DNA of 17,093 nucleotides. It comes from Deltaproteobacteria bacterium UBA5756. Lineage in GTDB: Bacteria > Desulfobacterota > Syntrophorhabdia > Syntrophorhabdales > Syntrophorhabdaceae. This document shows, in pieces, positions 7,938 to 14,662 of the stretch (within the stretch, counting starts at the first letter, position 1; every line of letters starts with the position of its first letter). The notes below the pieces were generated by a model. That model was not told where the DNA came from and did no database searches. It saw only the letters and a program-made list of their open reading frames with translations. The stretch lies in assembly GCA_002418985.1 (NCBI GenBank), contig DIFE01000029.1:1-17093 (forward strand), given 5' to 3'. The position numbers and the translations under genes are program-made.

Positions 7938-7972
7938 AGGTCTGGACAAAGACCTGCCTGGTGTACTTTAAT
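7938..7972 (+). promoter_or_regulatory. Helicase promoter with an overlapping inverted repeat
   Basis: TGGACA (7943-7948, five of six to the -35 consensus) and TTTAAT (7967-7972, five of six to the -10 consensus) are 18 bases apart and would start transcription near 7979, about 40 bases ahead of the helicase start. The perfect inverted repeat AGGTCT-N6-AGACCT (7938-7955) overlaps the -35 box, where a repressor could block RNA polymerase. A second TTGACA lies just upstream at 7924-7929 without a convincing partner. Confidence 0.45.
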
Positions 7973-8018
7973 ATCCCGTCTAAACAAGATCAGCACAAGA
8001 AAAACCCCGGAGGAAAGT

Positions 8019-9974
8019 TTGCCAGAAGACGTGTCGCGCATTATCCAGAACCTCAGAACACAGCTCAACCCTTCGCAGTATGAGGCGGTCTCCACCACGG
8101 AAGGCCCCGTCCTCGTTATCGCGGGTGCGGGCAGCGGCAAGACCCGGGTCATAGAATATCGATCGCTCTATCTTGTTCAGAGGGACATCGACCCGGAATC
8201 CATCCTGCTTCTCACGTTCACCCGCCGGTCCGCCCAGGAGATGATCGAACGGGCCTCCCGGAACGATCCGCGCTGCTCGAAGATAGACGGCGGGACCTTT
8301 CACTCCTTTGCAAGCAGGGTCCTTCGGACCTACAGCAATAACCTCGGTCTGTCGAACTCATTCACCATATACGACGAAGGGGACGCAGAGGAGGCGATCC
8401 GCCGCTGCTGCAACAAAATGGGATACGACCAGGACAAGGAATTCCCCAAAAAGAATGAGTTGAAGAACGTCTTCAGCCTCTGCATCAACAAGGAGATGGA
8501 CGTCGGCGACGCAGTCCTGAAAACATACGTGGACTACGAGGACAGGCTCGGGGAGATAAGGACGGTACAGAAGGAATATGCCGAATACAAACTCAGGAAC
8601 AACTGCGTCGATTATGACGACCTCCTGGTCTATCTCAGGGTCGTCCTCGGGATAGACGAGGTAAGGCAGAGACTCTCGTCACGGTACCGGTACATCATGG
8701 TCGATGAATTCCAGGACACGAACGGCGTCCAGGCGGATATCGTCCGACTCCTGTCGGCAAAGCACAAGAACCTCATGGTGGTGGGTGACGACGCGCAGAG
8801 CATCTACGGTTTCCGGGGCGCCAACCACATGAACATCCTCCGATTCCCCGGCGATTTCCCGGGCTGCAAAGTGATCATGCTTGAGGAGAACTACCGCAGC
8901 ACCCAATCCATCCTCGATGTCGGCAACGCCATCCTCAACACCATGTCTCACAAGTTCGAAAAACGACTCGTTTCCGCCAGCGGTACGATCGGCGAAAAAC
9001 CCGTCGTCTCGCGCTTCGATGATGTCTACGAAGAGGCCTCCTGGGTGGCACGCAAGGTCCAGGCCTTCACGAAAACAGGTTTCCCCGTGAGAGAAATAGC
9101 CGTTCTTTTCAGGACCGCTTTCACCTCAATGGCCCTCCAGGCTGAACTGATAAAAAGAGGTATACGCTTCAAACTCTTCGGGGGCCGCAAATTTTACGAG
9201 ATGGCCAACGTCCGCGATGTCATCTCTTACTTGAGGCTGGTCGCCAACCCCGCCGACGAACTGGCGTGGCACAGGGTTCTTTTGCTCCTTCCCGGCATCG
9301 GCGCCCGAACCGTCGAAAGACTCCTCGAGATGATCACCCACTACACCAGCCTCGCCGAAATCATCGAAAAGGTTTTTACGCCGCTGTGCGCGGGCCAAAA
9401 AAACTCCGACGTATTCGTCTCCTTCAAAAAACTTCTCACTGCCATCTGCCTCCCATCCATGGTGCCGTCCCGCCAGGTCGACCTGGCCATGGAACACTAC
9501 GGCCCCATAATGATAACCAAATACAAGAAGGAGCCGCAGAGAGTAAAAGAGCTCACCATGCTGGGACAGATGGCCCGAAGATACACGAACCTCAAGGATT
9601 TCCTGGCCGACGTGTCTGTCGACCCCGACAAGGACACAAAGGACGACGGCGCTGAATTCCTCACCCTGTCCACGGTCCATTCGGCAAAGGGTCTCGAATG
9701 GGGCAGGGTCTTCCTTATCGGCCTCGTTGACGGCGTGTTCCCCTCGAGAAGGTCCTTTGATGACGGCGACATGGAAGAAGAAAAAAGGCTTCTCTACGTG
9801 GCAGTCACACGGGCAAAGGAAGAATTGTTCCTGAGCTTCTCCATCAAAAAGGCCGCCAACGAACGATCTCGGGCAAAACTGTGCAGGTTTCTCGATACCC
9901 CTCGCGTACAAAGAACCATTGAAACAAGGGCGGTCAAGGCCCCGGGTAAAACGGGATACGGGCGGACAAGGTAA
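8019..9974 (+). CDS. UvrD/Rep-family superfamily 1A DNA helicase
   Basis: ATP-driven 3'-to-5' DNA translocase/helicase of the UvrD/PcrA/Rep family, acting in repair or replication restart. All motifs are present in 651 residues: Q-motif LNPSQ (16-20), Walker A AGAGSGKT (35-42), Ia LLLTFTRRSAQEM (63-75), Ib GTFHSFA (92-98), II VDEFQDTN (228-235), III VVGDDAQSIYGFRGA (254-268), IV EENYRS (289-294), a GIG element LPGIGART (424-431), V STVHSAKGLEW (551-561) and VI EEKRLLYVAVTRAK (587-600). It ends about 50 residues after motif VI and so lacks the long C-terminal tail of PcrA/UvrD, being closer to Rep in length. The start is a TTG with GGAGG five bases ahead; a GTG four codons later lies too far from that site. 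It stands alone with its own promoter. Confidence 0.93.
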   Translation: MPEDVSRIIQNLRTQLNPSQYEAVSTTEGPVLVIAGAGSGKTRVIEYRSLYLVQRDIDPESILLLTFTRRSAQEMIERASRNDPRCSKIDGGTFHSFASRVLRTYSNNLGLSNSFTIYDEGDAEEAIRRCCNKMGYDQDKEFPKKNELKNVFSLCINKEMDVGDAVLKTYVDYEDRLGEIRTVQKEYAEYKLRNNCVDYDDLLVYLRVVLGIDEVRQRLSSRYRYIMVDEFQDTNGVQADIVRLLSAKHKNLMVVGDDAQSIYGFRGANHMNILRFPGDFPGCKVIMLEENYRSTQSILDVGNAILNTMSHKFEKRLVSASGTIGEKPVVSRFDDVYEEASWVARKVQAFTKTGFPVREIAVLFRTAFTSMALQAELIKRGIRFKLFGGRKFYEMANVRDVISYLRLVANPADELAWHRVLLLLPGIGARTVERLLEMITHYTSLAEIIEKVFTPLCAGQKNSDVFVSFKKLLTAICLPSMVPSRQVDLAMEHYGPIMITKYKKEPQRVKELTMLGQMARRYTNLKDFLADVSVDPDKDTKDDGAEFLTLSTVHSAKGLEWGRVFLIGLVDGVFPSRRSFDDGDMEEEKRLLYVAVTRAKEELFLSFSIKKAANERSRAKLCRFLDTPRVQRTIETRAVKAPGKTGYGRTR

Positions 9975-10162
9975 AAAACTGCCATCGGCTTCCGGGAAAT
10001 GCAGCTCTTCAATAATACGTACTCATTTGCCGGCACATGAAATTTAATGCTCATAAACGCGTCTTTTTCTTCACCTCAAAAGTAATATACGGTGGTCGAC
10101 AAACAATAAATTCCAGAATGGCTATCCCGTGCTGGAGCATTGGACTACTGAGGAGGAAGATC

Positions 10163-10507
10163 ATGAAAAAGGCGCCAAAATTCTTCGTTTGTGTGGCCAT
10201 CGCACTGTCGTTGTTCCATCTGTGGGATGGACAGGCTCTTTCCGGCGATTCAACCAACGCGATAAAAGACATAACGGGCTACACGGGAAAAGAGTCCGCG
10301 CAATCCGGTGGGGGCTCCTATTTTCAGGTGGCATACGTGGGGGCTTACGGGGAAACGCAGAGAAACTGTGAAAGACCCAACACTTTCACCGGCGCATGCA
10401 GCTGTCCGGCCGGCTACAGTCCTCAATTGGTCGGTGCGGGGGAAATCACCACCCCCTATGCGGACGGTTTTCCCCCGAGATATTACGGTTACCACTGCGA
10501 GAAATAG
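10163..10507 (+). CDS. Small secreted cysteine-containing protein (114 aa)
   Basis: Unknown function. The start at MKKAPKFF is preceded by a strong GAGGAGGAAG site and opens a clear signal peptide with likely cleavage at ALS/GD (after residue 27); the frame is open 42 codons further upstream, but without export or family features. The mature protein of about 87 residues has four cysteines (C69, C79, C81, C112), suited to two disulfides, within CERPNTFTG and ACSCPAGYSP. This pattern recalls short secreted or pilus-tip-like domains in other Gram-negative bacteria, but that is only a faint resemblance. Glycine and tyrosine are frequent. It sits 188 bases after the helicase gene. Confidence 0.7.
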   Translation: MKKAPKFFVCVAIALSLFHLWDGQALSGDSTNAIKDITGYTGKESAQSGGGSYFQVAYVGAYGETQRNCERPNTFTGACSCPAGYSPQLVGAGEITTPYADGFPPRYYGYHCEK

Positions 10508-10613
10508 TCACCCTCGGTGTGATGGAAGGCGCGCTTTGCAGGGGGCGCCGATGAGGTGCTTGACTGTGCTGAATCAGCCTGTCTTTCGGGTAACGACGGC
10601 ACATAAAAAAAGC

Positions 10614-10645
10614 TTGAATGTTTGAGTAGTTGAATGCTTGAATGT
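10614..10645. repeat. Four tandem copies of an 8-bp repeat (TTGAATGN)
   Basis: Four consecutive octamers start at 10614, 10622, 10630 and 10638: TTGAATGT, TTGAGTAG, TTGAATGC and TTGAATGT. They lie in the 233-base gap between the two secreted-protein genes, downstream of a run of seven A. The second copy has diverged. I see no other feature in this gap except a short hairpin (ATCAC-GCAG-GTGAT) and the ribosome-binding site of the next gene. Confidence 0.6.
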
Positions 10646-10740
10646 GAAAACAAAAGAGAGGGACTTGTTTTAGCGAAGATGGCCGGTCTCTCATCACGCA
10701 GGTGATCAGGCGCTTCTTTTTGTTACACATGGGAGGATAC

Positions 10741-11361
10741 ATGAATGAGACGTGCTTCGCACGGAAGATCGTATCGGGAGTTCTTGCCTTCATTGCTGTC
10801 ATAGCCCTTTACCCCGTCCTGTGTACCGGGCTGGATGAAAAACCGGAATGGAAAGAATATGTTTCTCAGGGGAATTACTTTACATGTTCCATTCCCGCGG
10901 ACTGGAGCGAATACGATCCGGGTTTCGGCCTTTCCCAGGACGAGAAAAAGGTATACGGCCTGACCCTGTTCGGGCCGCGAGGCGAGAGCAAAGTTCCTCC
11001 CACTATCTCCGTTCACTATTATGCCCCGGGAAACCTCCTCCACAAAACAATGGCTAAATTTATCAGGACGCACTCCGAACCTATTTTTGATACCGTATCA
11101 GAGGGAGATTCGTATGGCGAAATCGATTCGATTCAGCTCGCGGGAAGAAAGGCAACGACCTTCACGCGCATGAATGTCAGGTACATTGGAAAACGCTCCA
11201 TCAAGCCCGAAAAAATCGTCCTCTTTGAGCATTTTATCGTCGTTCCTGACAGCAGGGATGAGGGGTTTTATGTCGTTGAATTGTCTGTTCCTTCCGCAAT
11301 AAAAACCAAATACACAACAATTTTCGAGAACGTTGTAAAATCTTTTTTGCCGGAACGGTAA
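10741..11361 (+). CDS. Secreted PsbP/DcrB-like protein of unknown function
   Basis: A 206-residue exported protein. The chosen ATG (MNETCFARK) has GGGAGG at good spacing; an in-frame ATG 13 codons upstream has no such site. Residues 1-29 form a signal peptide or N-terminal anchor; PVLC at 25-28 is not a proper lipobox, so a lipoprotein is unlikely. The mature part begins its domain at NYFTCSIPADWSEYDP (45-60) and ends FYVVELSVPSAIKTKYTTIFENVVKSF (split across 176-202), the usual shape of PsbP/DcrB/Mog1-like alpha-beta domains with a final helix ending VVKSF. No catalytic residues are evident, so a binding role in the periplasm is more likely than an enzyme. It converges on the DUF2007 gene with only 17 bases between stops. 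Confidence 0.75.
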   Translation: MNETCFARKIVSGVLAFIAVIALYPVLCTGLDEKPEWKEYVSQGNYFTCSIPADWSEYDPGFGLSQDEKKVYGLTLFGPRGESKVPPTISVHYYAPGNLLHKTMAKFIRTHSEPIFDTVSEGDSYGEIDSIQLAGRKATTFTRMNVRYIGKRSIKPEKIVLFEHFIVVPDSRDEGFYVVELSVPSAIKTKYTTIFENVVKSFLPER

Positions 11362-11378
11362 GGAAGAAGCAGATCCTC

Positions 11379-12020
11379 TCACTCATTCATCCATGGATGT
11401 TTTTCTTTTGCCTTTCGTCTCGATCTTTTTATAGCGTTTCCGATAGACACCGCGCCAAGGCTGACAAAAGCGTATATCAACAACCTTAACCCGTAATCCC
11501 ACCCAGCGGGGACAACGAAGTAGGCAATTCCGAAACCTGCAACAAGCCATACCGCCGACCATACGACATCTGACGCCAATTTCATTTCCAGTGCTTTTAC
11601 CCTCAGTTCGGACACCGGCCTGTAGATCTTTATATGAAGGATGTCGCGTGCTTGCCTCAGGTATTCTTTTGGGACTGCTATCCTGGCTGGACCGCATGCG
11701 GCGACGTCATCGGGATGAGGGCGGCTTGTTTGCGGCTTTTCGTTGGACGACATTCCTTCGCCCTTTACAATGAAAGGAATGCCCGCATCGATGAGAACCG
11801 AGCGGATTACCGTCAGCTCTTCTGAATCCGCTGCTTCGACAAGAACGGCATAATTAGCCGGGCCCGATGAGTCTTCGGTGTCATCATCATGAAAATAGGC
11901 ATCGCCCTCATCGTCAATGGCAGGGTTCTGTCCGGGCAGCCGGTCAACGAGGCGCACCTCGCATATCCTGCAGACCGTCACTCCTTCTTTGTATTCACTC
12001 CGACAACGGGGGCAAAAAAT
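11379..12020 (-). CDS. Zinc-ribbon, DUF2007 membrane protein with probable ATT start
   Basis: Putative signal-transducing membrane protein. From the probable ATT start (12018-12020) it has 213 residues. The zinc ribbon at the N-terminus has C3, C6, C17 and C20 (FCPRC...VCRIC, then VRLVDRLP). An acidic linker follows, then a DUF2007 domain at about 57-130 (YAVLVEAADSEELTVIRSVL...PARIAVPKEYLRQARDIL), then two membrane segments (about 151-173 and 177-196) and a basic tail. The first standard start, GTG at 11979-11981, would remove the first cysteine pair and has no clear ribosome-binding site, whereas GGAG stands seven bases before the ATT; a TGA just upstream (12024-12026) excludes a longer frame. 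It lies 47 bases downstream of the MBL gene and may share its transcript. DUF2007 function is unknown. Confidence 0.8.
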   Translation of the reverse strand: MFCPRCRSEYKEGVTVCRICEVRLVDRLPGQNPAIDDEGDAYFHDDDTEDSSGPANYAVLVEAADSEELTVIRSVLIDAGIPFIVKGEGMSSNEKPQTSRPHPDDVAACGPARIAVPKEYLRQARDILHIKIYRPVSELRVKALEMKLASDVVWSAVWLVAGFGIAYFVVPAGWDYGLRLLIYAFVSLGAVSIGNAIKRSRRKAKEKHPWMNE

Positions 12021-12067
12021 GGGTCAGCTCCACAGCGTTTTTCCTGGACTCCGACCTGAAGCGCGGC

Positions 12068-12994
12068 CTATTTCACCTGCTTCTTCAGGTACTTCATCTG
12101 GACATTCGGCGCAATGAGCCATGCGCCCTCGGGTCGCTCGGGCAAAACCCTTTTCAGTTCCGCCGCTATCTTTTGGACGTCGTCGGATTGGGACGCAAGC
12201 TCTTTCGCTTTTTTGTCAAACACAAGAATGTACTCTTTCATGGCGGCAACATCTTTCTTCCCAGACAGAGGGCCGTGGCCGGGGATGATCTTTTCTACGT
12301 CCATTGAGTTGATCTCGTCCAGTTCTTTGGCCCATTCGTCGATATTCCCCTCACCCATGAAGGGATGGTAACCGGCGAAAAGCACGTCGCCGGCGAAGAG
12401 GATTTTCTTGTCCCTGAGATATACCAGCGTGTCCCCGTTGGTGTGGGAATGGCGGGCGTGGATCAGTTCGATCTGCTGGCCGCCGATGTCGATGGTCATT
12501 CTATCGCCGTAGGCGAGGGTGGGATACGCCGGAAAAGTCCCCGCCATATCTTTTGGCGTAAGGCCGTATCCCTTGATATTCTTTAAGGTCTCTACGGCGG
12601 TCTTCTCCATGTCTTTCTTATCGTTTTCCTGCGCGATGACAACGGCGCCGAGTTTGACAAATTCGGAATTGCCGAAGACATGGTCAAGGTGATAGTGGGT
12701 ATTGACGACGTATTTGATCGGCTTGCGGGAGACAGCGCGGATATCCTTGATGAAACGCTTCGCCTCTTTGGCGGAAATCAGAGTGTCCACGACCACTATG
12801 CCATCCTTACCGACAATTATGCCCGCGTTGGCACCAAAGCTGTTATCCCTGGAACCATTCTTTATATCGACATAGGAGTACACATTATCGGCAATCTTCG
12901 TTAATTTGTCGGCGGCGAACGCGCCCGTGTTCAACACGAACAGCGCAAAGACCAAAACCAGTAATTTTCCCGAAACGACCAGAGACTTCTTCAT
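12068..12994 (-). CDS. Periplasmic metallo-beta-lactamase-fold hydrolase
   Basis: Exported metallo-hydrolase of unknown substrate, 308 residues. The start at MKKSLVV has AGGAGG in front; 30 open codons upstream are not family-like. A signal peptide ends at AFA/AD (residue 27). Metal-binding motifs are complete: HYHLDH (H100, H102, D104, H105), the HTNGD histidine H184, D203 in AGD and H240 in PGHG. The fold and the exported location suit SoxH-like or quinoprotein-associated MBL proteins, or B3-like enzymes; the HSHTNGDTLVYL motif is common to that broad group. Antibiotic hydrolysis cannot be inferred. Divergent from a serine hydrolase gene and followed on the same strand by the DUF2007 gene. 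Confidence 0.9.
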   Translation of the reverse strand: MKKSLVVSGKLLVLVFALFVLNTGAFAADKLTKIADNVYSYVDIKNGSRDNSFGANAGIIVGKDGIVVVDTLISAKEAKRFIKDIRAVSRKPIKYVVNTHYHLDHVFGNSEFVKLGAVVIAQENDKKDMEKTAVETLKNIKGYGLTPKDMAGTFPAYPTLAYGDRMTIDIGGQQIELIHARHSHTNGDTLVYLRDKKILFAGDVLFAGYHPFMGEGNIDEWAKELDEINSMDVEKIIPGHGPLSGKKDVAAMKEYILVFDKKAKELASQSDDVQKIAAELKRVLPERPEGAWLIAPNVQMKYLKKQVK

Positions 12995-13041
12995 GGATAT
13001 CCTCCTATCTGCAACCCATGATATGAAACCGTCAAAAGAGC

Positions 13042-13063
13042 AGAGGGCCAATGTAGGCCCTCT
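13042..13063 (-). promoter_or_regulatory. Hairpin in the leader of the MBL hydrolase gene
   Basis: AGAGGGCC and GGCCCTCT form a perfect eight-base stem around a six-base loop. On the minus strand it lies about 48 bases before the MBL start codon and is followed by GCTCTTTTG, a weak T run. It may act as a leaky terminator/attenuator, stabilise the mRNA or be a protein-binding palindrome. Confidence 0.55.
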
Positions 13064-13102
13064 AATCCCCTCACCCTTCCCCATAAATTACTTGTTTGAA
13101 CT

Positions 13103-13131
13103 ATTCTGATATTATCCTCCGGAAATGTCAA
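13103..13131 (-). promoter_or_regulatory. Candidate promoter of the MBL hydrolase gene
   Basis: On the minus strand, TTGACA (13126-13131) is followed after 17 bases by CAGAAT (13103-13108), which matches the -10 consensus at four of six positions. The transcript would start near 13097 and carry a leader of about 100 bases including the 13042-13063 hairpin. Confidence 0.45.
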
Positions 13132-13204
13132 TCTTAAAATCGCGCCGTAATCGCAGACGTTATCCCTATACGGACACTTACCGCGAACCCGCCTTTTTTC
13201 TTGC

Positions 13205-13222
13205 TTCCGGCCCTCGCCGGAA
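13205..13222. repeat. Perfect 7-bp hairpin upstream of the serine hydrolase gene
   Basis: TTCCGGC and GCCGGAA form a seven-base stem around a four-base loop CCTC. There is no T run after it on either strand, so it is not an ordinary terminator; it lies about 130 bases ahead of the hydrolase start. Confidence 0.5.
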
Positions 13223-13352
13223 TACCAAAGGAAACGGGTTTGTGTTTTCCCCGTCTTTTCCGTTCTTTATCCTTGAAAAACAACGTCAAATAAGGTCAAA
13301 CTTTTCCTGTTCGTACACACCATATGAAGCGAAAATCACTGGAGGGGTTTCC

Positions 13353-14471
13353 ATGAAGAAGAGTTCCGCCCGCATTATTCCCGTTCTGGTAATTACCGTT
13401 CTTTCGTTCCTCGTCTCGGCCGTGGCCGTTTTTGCAGATACGCCGCAGCTCACCCTGGAAAGGATCGACGAGGTCGTCACAAAATTGATGAAGGAGAAAA
13501 ACATCCCGGGACTCTCCATAGCCATATCCATGCCGGGAAAGACGATCGAGAAAAGCTACGGCGTCGCCAACAAGGAACATAACATTCCCGTGGTGAAGGA
13601 CTCGGTGTTCGAGATAGGGTCCGTCTCCAAGACTTTTACGGCGATAGGGATTCTCATGCTTCAGGAGCAGAAGAAGCTGAGCGTTACCGACAGGCTGACA
13701 AAGTATTTTCCCCAGTACCCCCAGTGGCACGACATTACCCTTAAACACCTTCTCCAGCACACCTCGGGCATAACTGAAATGACGGAAACGGAGCCATTTA
13801 AAGACAACCAGCAGAAGGACTGGACGCCCCGGGAGGTCATGGCCCGCATGGCCGCGGAGCCTCTCGATTTCGAACCGGGACAGACCGCCGCTTACAGTAA
13901 CGTGGGGTGTATTATCCTGGGGCTCGTGATTGAAAAGGTGACGGGTATTTCCTATGGCGATTTTCTCAATGAGAGGATCCTGAAACCCCTCGGAATGAAC
14001 CACACCATGCTCGGCAGCACAAGCGCCATAATTCCCGGGCGGGCTTCCGGGTATGTCTACACCGGCAAGCTTATGAACGCCCCTTTCGCAAGCCTTGTTC
14101 TGCCCTACGCAAGCGGCGGCATGACCTCCACCGCCTCGGATCTCATCAAGCTTACAAAGGTATTCACGGCAAAGGCCCTTCTCAACAAGAAATCGGTGAG
14201 CGATATGTTCGCCCCTGTCCGGCTCAACAACGGGACCGAATTCGTATTGCCCGGGTCTACGCTCAATATGACCTTCGGCTATGGCCTCGATTCGATCATG
14301 GCGGGAAAAAGGGTCATCCCCGCCAAGACAGGCGGCATATCGGGGTTTAACTCCTTTTTTGCTTACTTTCCCGAATCCGGGACCATGGTGGCGTTGACGG
14401 CAAATCTCGATAATTCCCTGGAGAGCCTCGTCATCCTCACGGACGCCCTCTTCGGACTGAAGACAGAGTAG
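13353..14471 (+). CDS. Periplasmic serine hydrolase, beta-lactamase/class C family
   Basis: Exported serine hydrolase of the PF00144 family, 372 residues. The start at MKKSSARI has GGAGG close by, and a signal peptide ends at VFA/DT (residue 28). The catalytic set is complete: nucleophile motif S90-V-S-K93, Y181-S-N183 and K325-T-G-G328 in the position of the third motif. LSIAISMPGKTIEKSYGVAN and FEIGSVSKTFTAIG are typical of the wider family, which includes AmpC, D-aminopeptidases, esterases and FmtA/EstB-like enzymes acting on cell wall or small esters. The substrate is unknown and true cephalosporinase activity should not be assumed. It faces away from the MBL hydrolase gene. Confidence 0.92.
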   Translation: MKKSSARIIPVLVITVLSFLVSAVAVFADTPQLTLERIDEVVTKLMKEKNIPGLSIAISMPGKTIEKSYGVANKEHNIPVVKDSVFEIGSVSKTFTAIGILMLQEQKKLSVTDRLTKYFPQYPQWHDITLKHLLQHTSGITEMTETEPFKDNQQKDWTPREVMARMAAEPLDFEPGQTAAYSNVGCIILGLVIEKVTGISYGDFLNERILKPLGMNHTMLGSTSAIIPGRASGYVYTGKLMNAPFASLVLPYASGGMTSTASDLIKLTKVFTAKALLNKKSVSDMFAPVRLNNGTEFVLPGSTLNMTFGYGLDSIMAGKRVIPAKTGGISGFNSFFAYFPESGTMVALTANLDNSLESLVILTDALFGLKTE

Positions 14472-14616
14472 GACGCGAAAGAGGGCCCTCATTCGGATCA
14501 TATTCGGCCCTGACGTACCCGTTCATGTCACTTCCCGAACAGCGCTGTATGCTTTGCCAAGTGCGCCTGTCGGGTGTACCGGACCTCTTTTTCAAAGCAA
14601 TGTCGGGGGATATGAC

Positions 14617-14645
14617 GTGTCAGATGCGCCCGGATCAGGTATACT
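14617..14645 (+). promoter_or_regulatory. Candidate promoter of the ABC-F gene
   Basis: GTGTCA (14617-14622, four of six to the -35 consensus), a 17-base spacer and TATACT (14640-14645, five of six to the -10 consensus) lie just before the ABC-F gene. Transcription would start near 14652, giving a leader of about 11 bases that still includes GAGGTGAT. Such a short leader is unusual but workable. Confidence 0.45.
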
Positions 14646-14662
14646 AGAACGTTTGAGGTGAT

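Larger units (their letters stand above)
12995..13352. other. Intergenic region between two divergent hydrolase genes
   Basis: These 358 bases hold no convincing gene. They contain a minus-strand promoter for the MBL gene (13103-13131), a hairpin in its leader (13042-13063), a second hairpin (13205-13222) and, near 13287-13304, a short direct repeat GTCAAA/GGTCAAAC before the serine hydrolase. Open frames that run through here from upstream in-frame ATGs of both genes encode low-quality, basic or proline-rich sequence. No clear plus-strand promoter was found. Confidence 0.6.

Noticed and set aside
10508..10740. Possible c-di-GMP riboswitch before the PsbP-like gene
   Set aside because: A short stretch with CACGCAGG recalled the GEMM-I start, but the conserved core and the second stem are missing.
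12068..14471. Antibiotic-resistance locus reading of the two hydrolase genes
   Set aside because: Both folds are dominated by enzymes with other substrates, and no resistance regulator or mobile element is nearby.
13296..14501. Minus-strand open frame of 401 codons opposite the serine hydrolase gene
   Set aside because: It is antisense to a protein with a complete catalytic motif set and a signal peptide; its own sequence is histidine- and glycine-rich without recognisable domains.
14525..14647. 40-codon plus-strand frame with a CxxC upstream of the ABC-F gene
   Set aside because: No ribosome-binding site precedes its ATG, and it runs through the candidate ABC-F promoter; not enough support.
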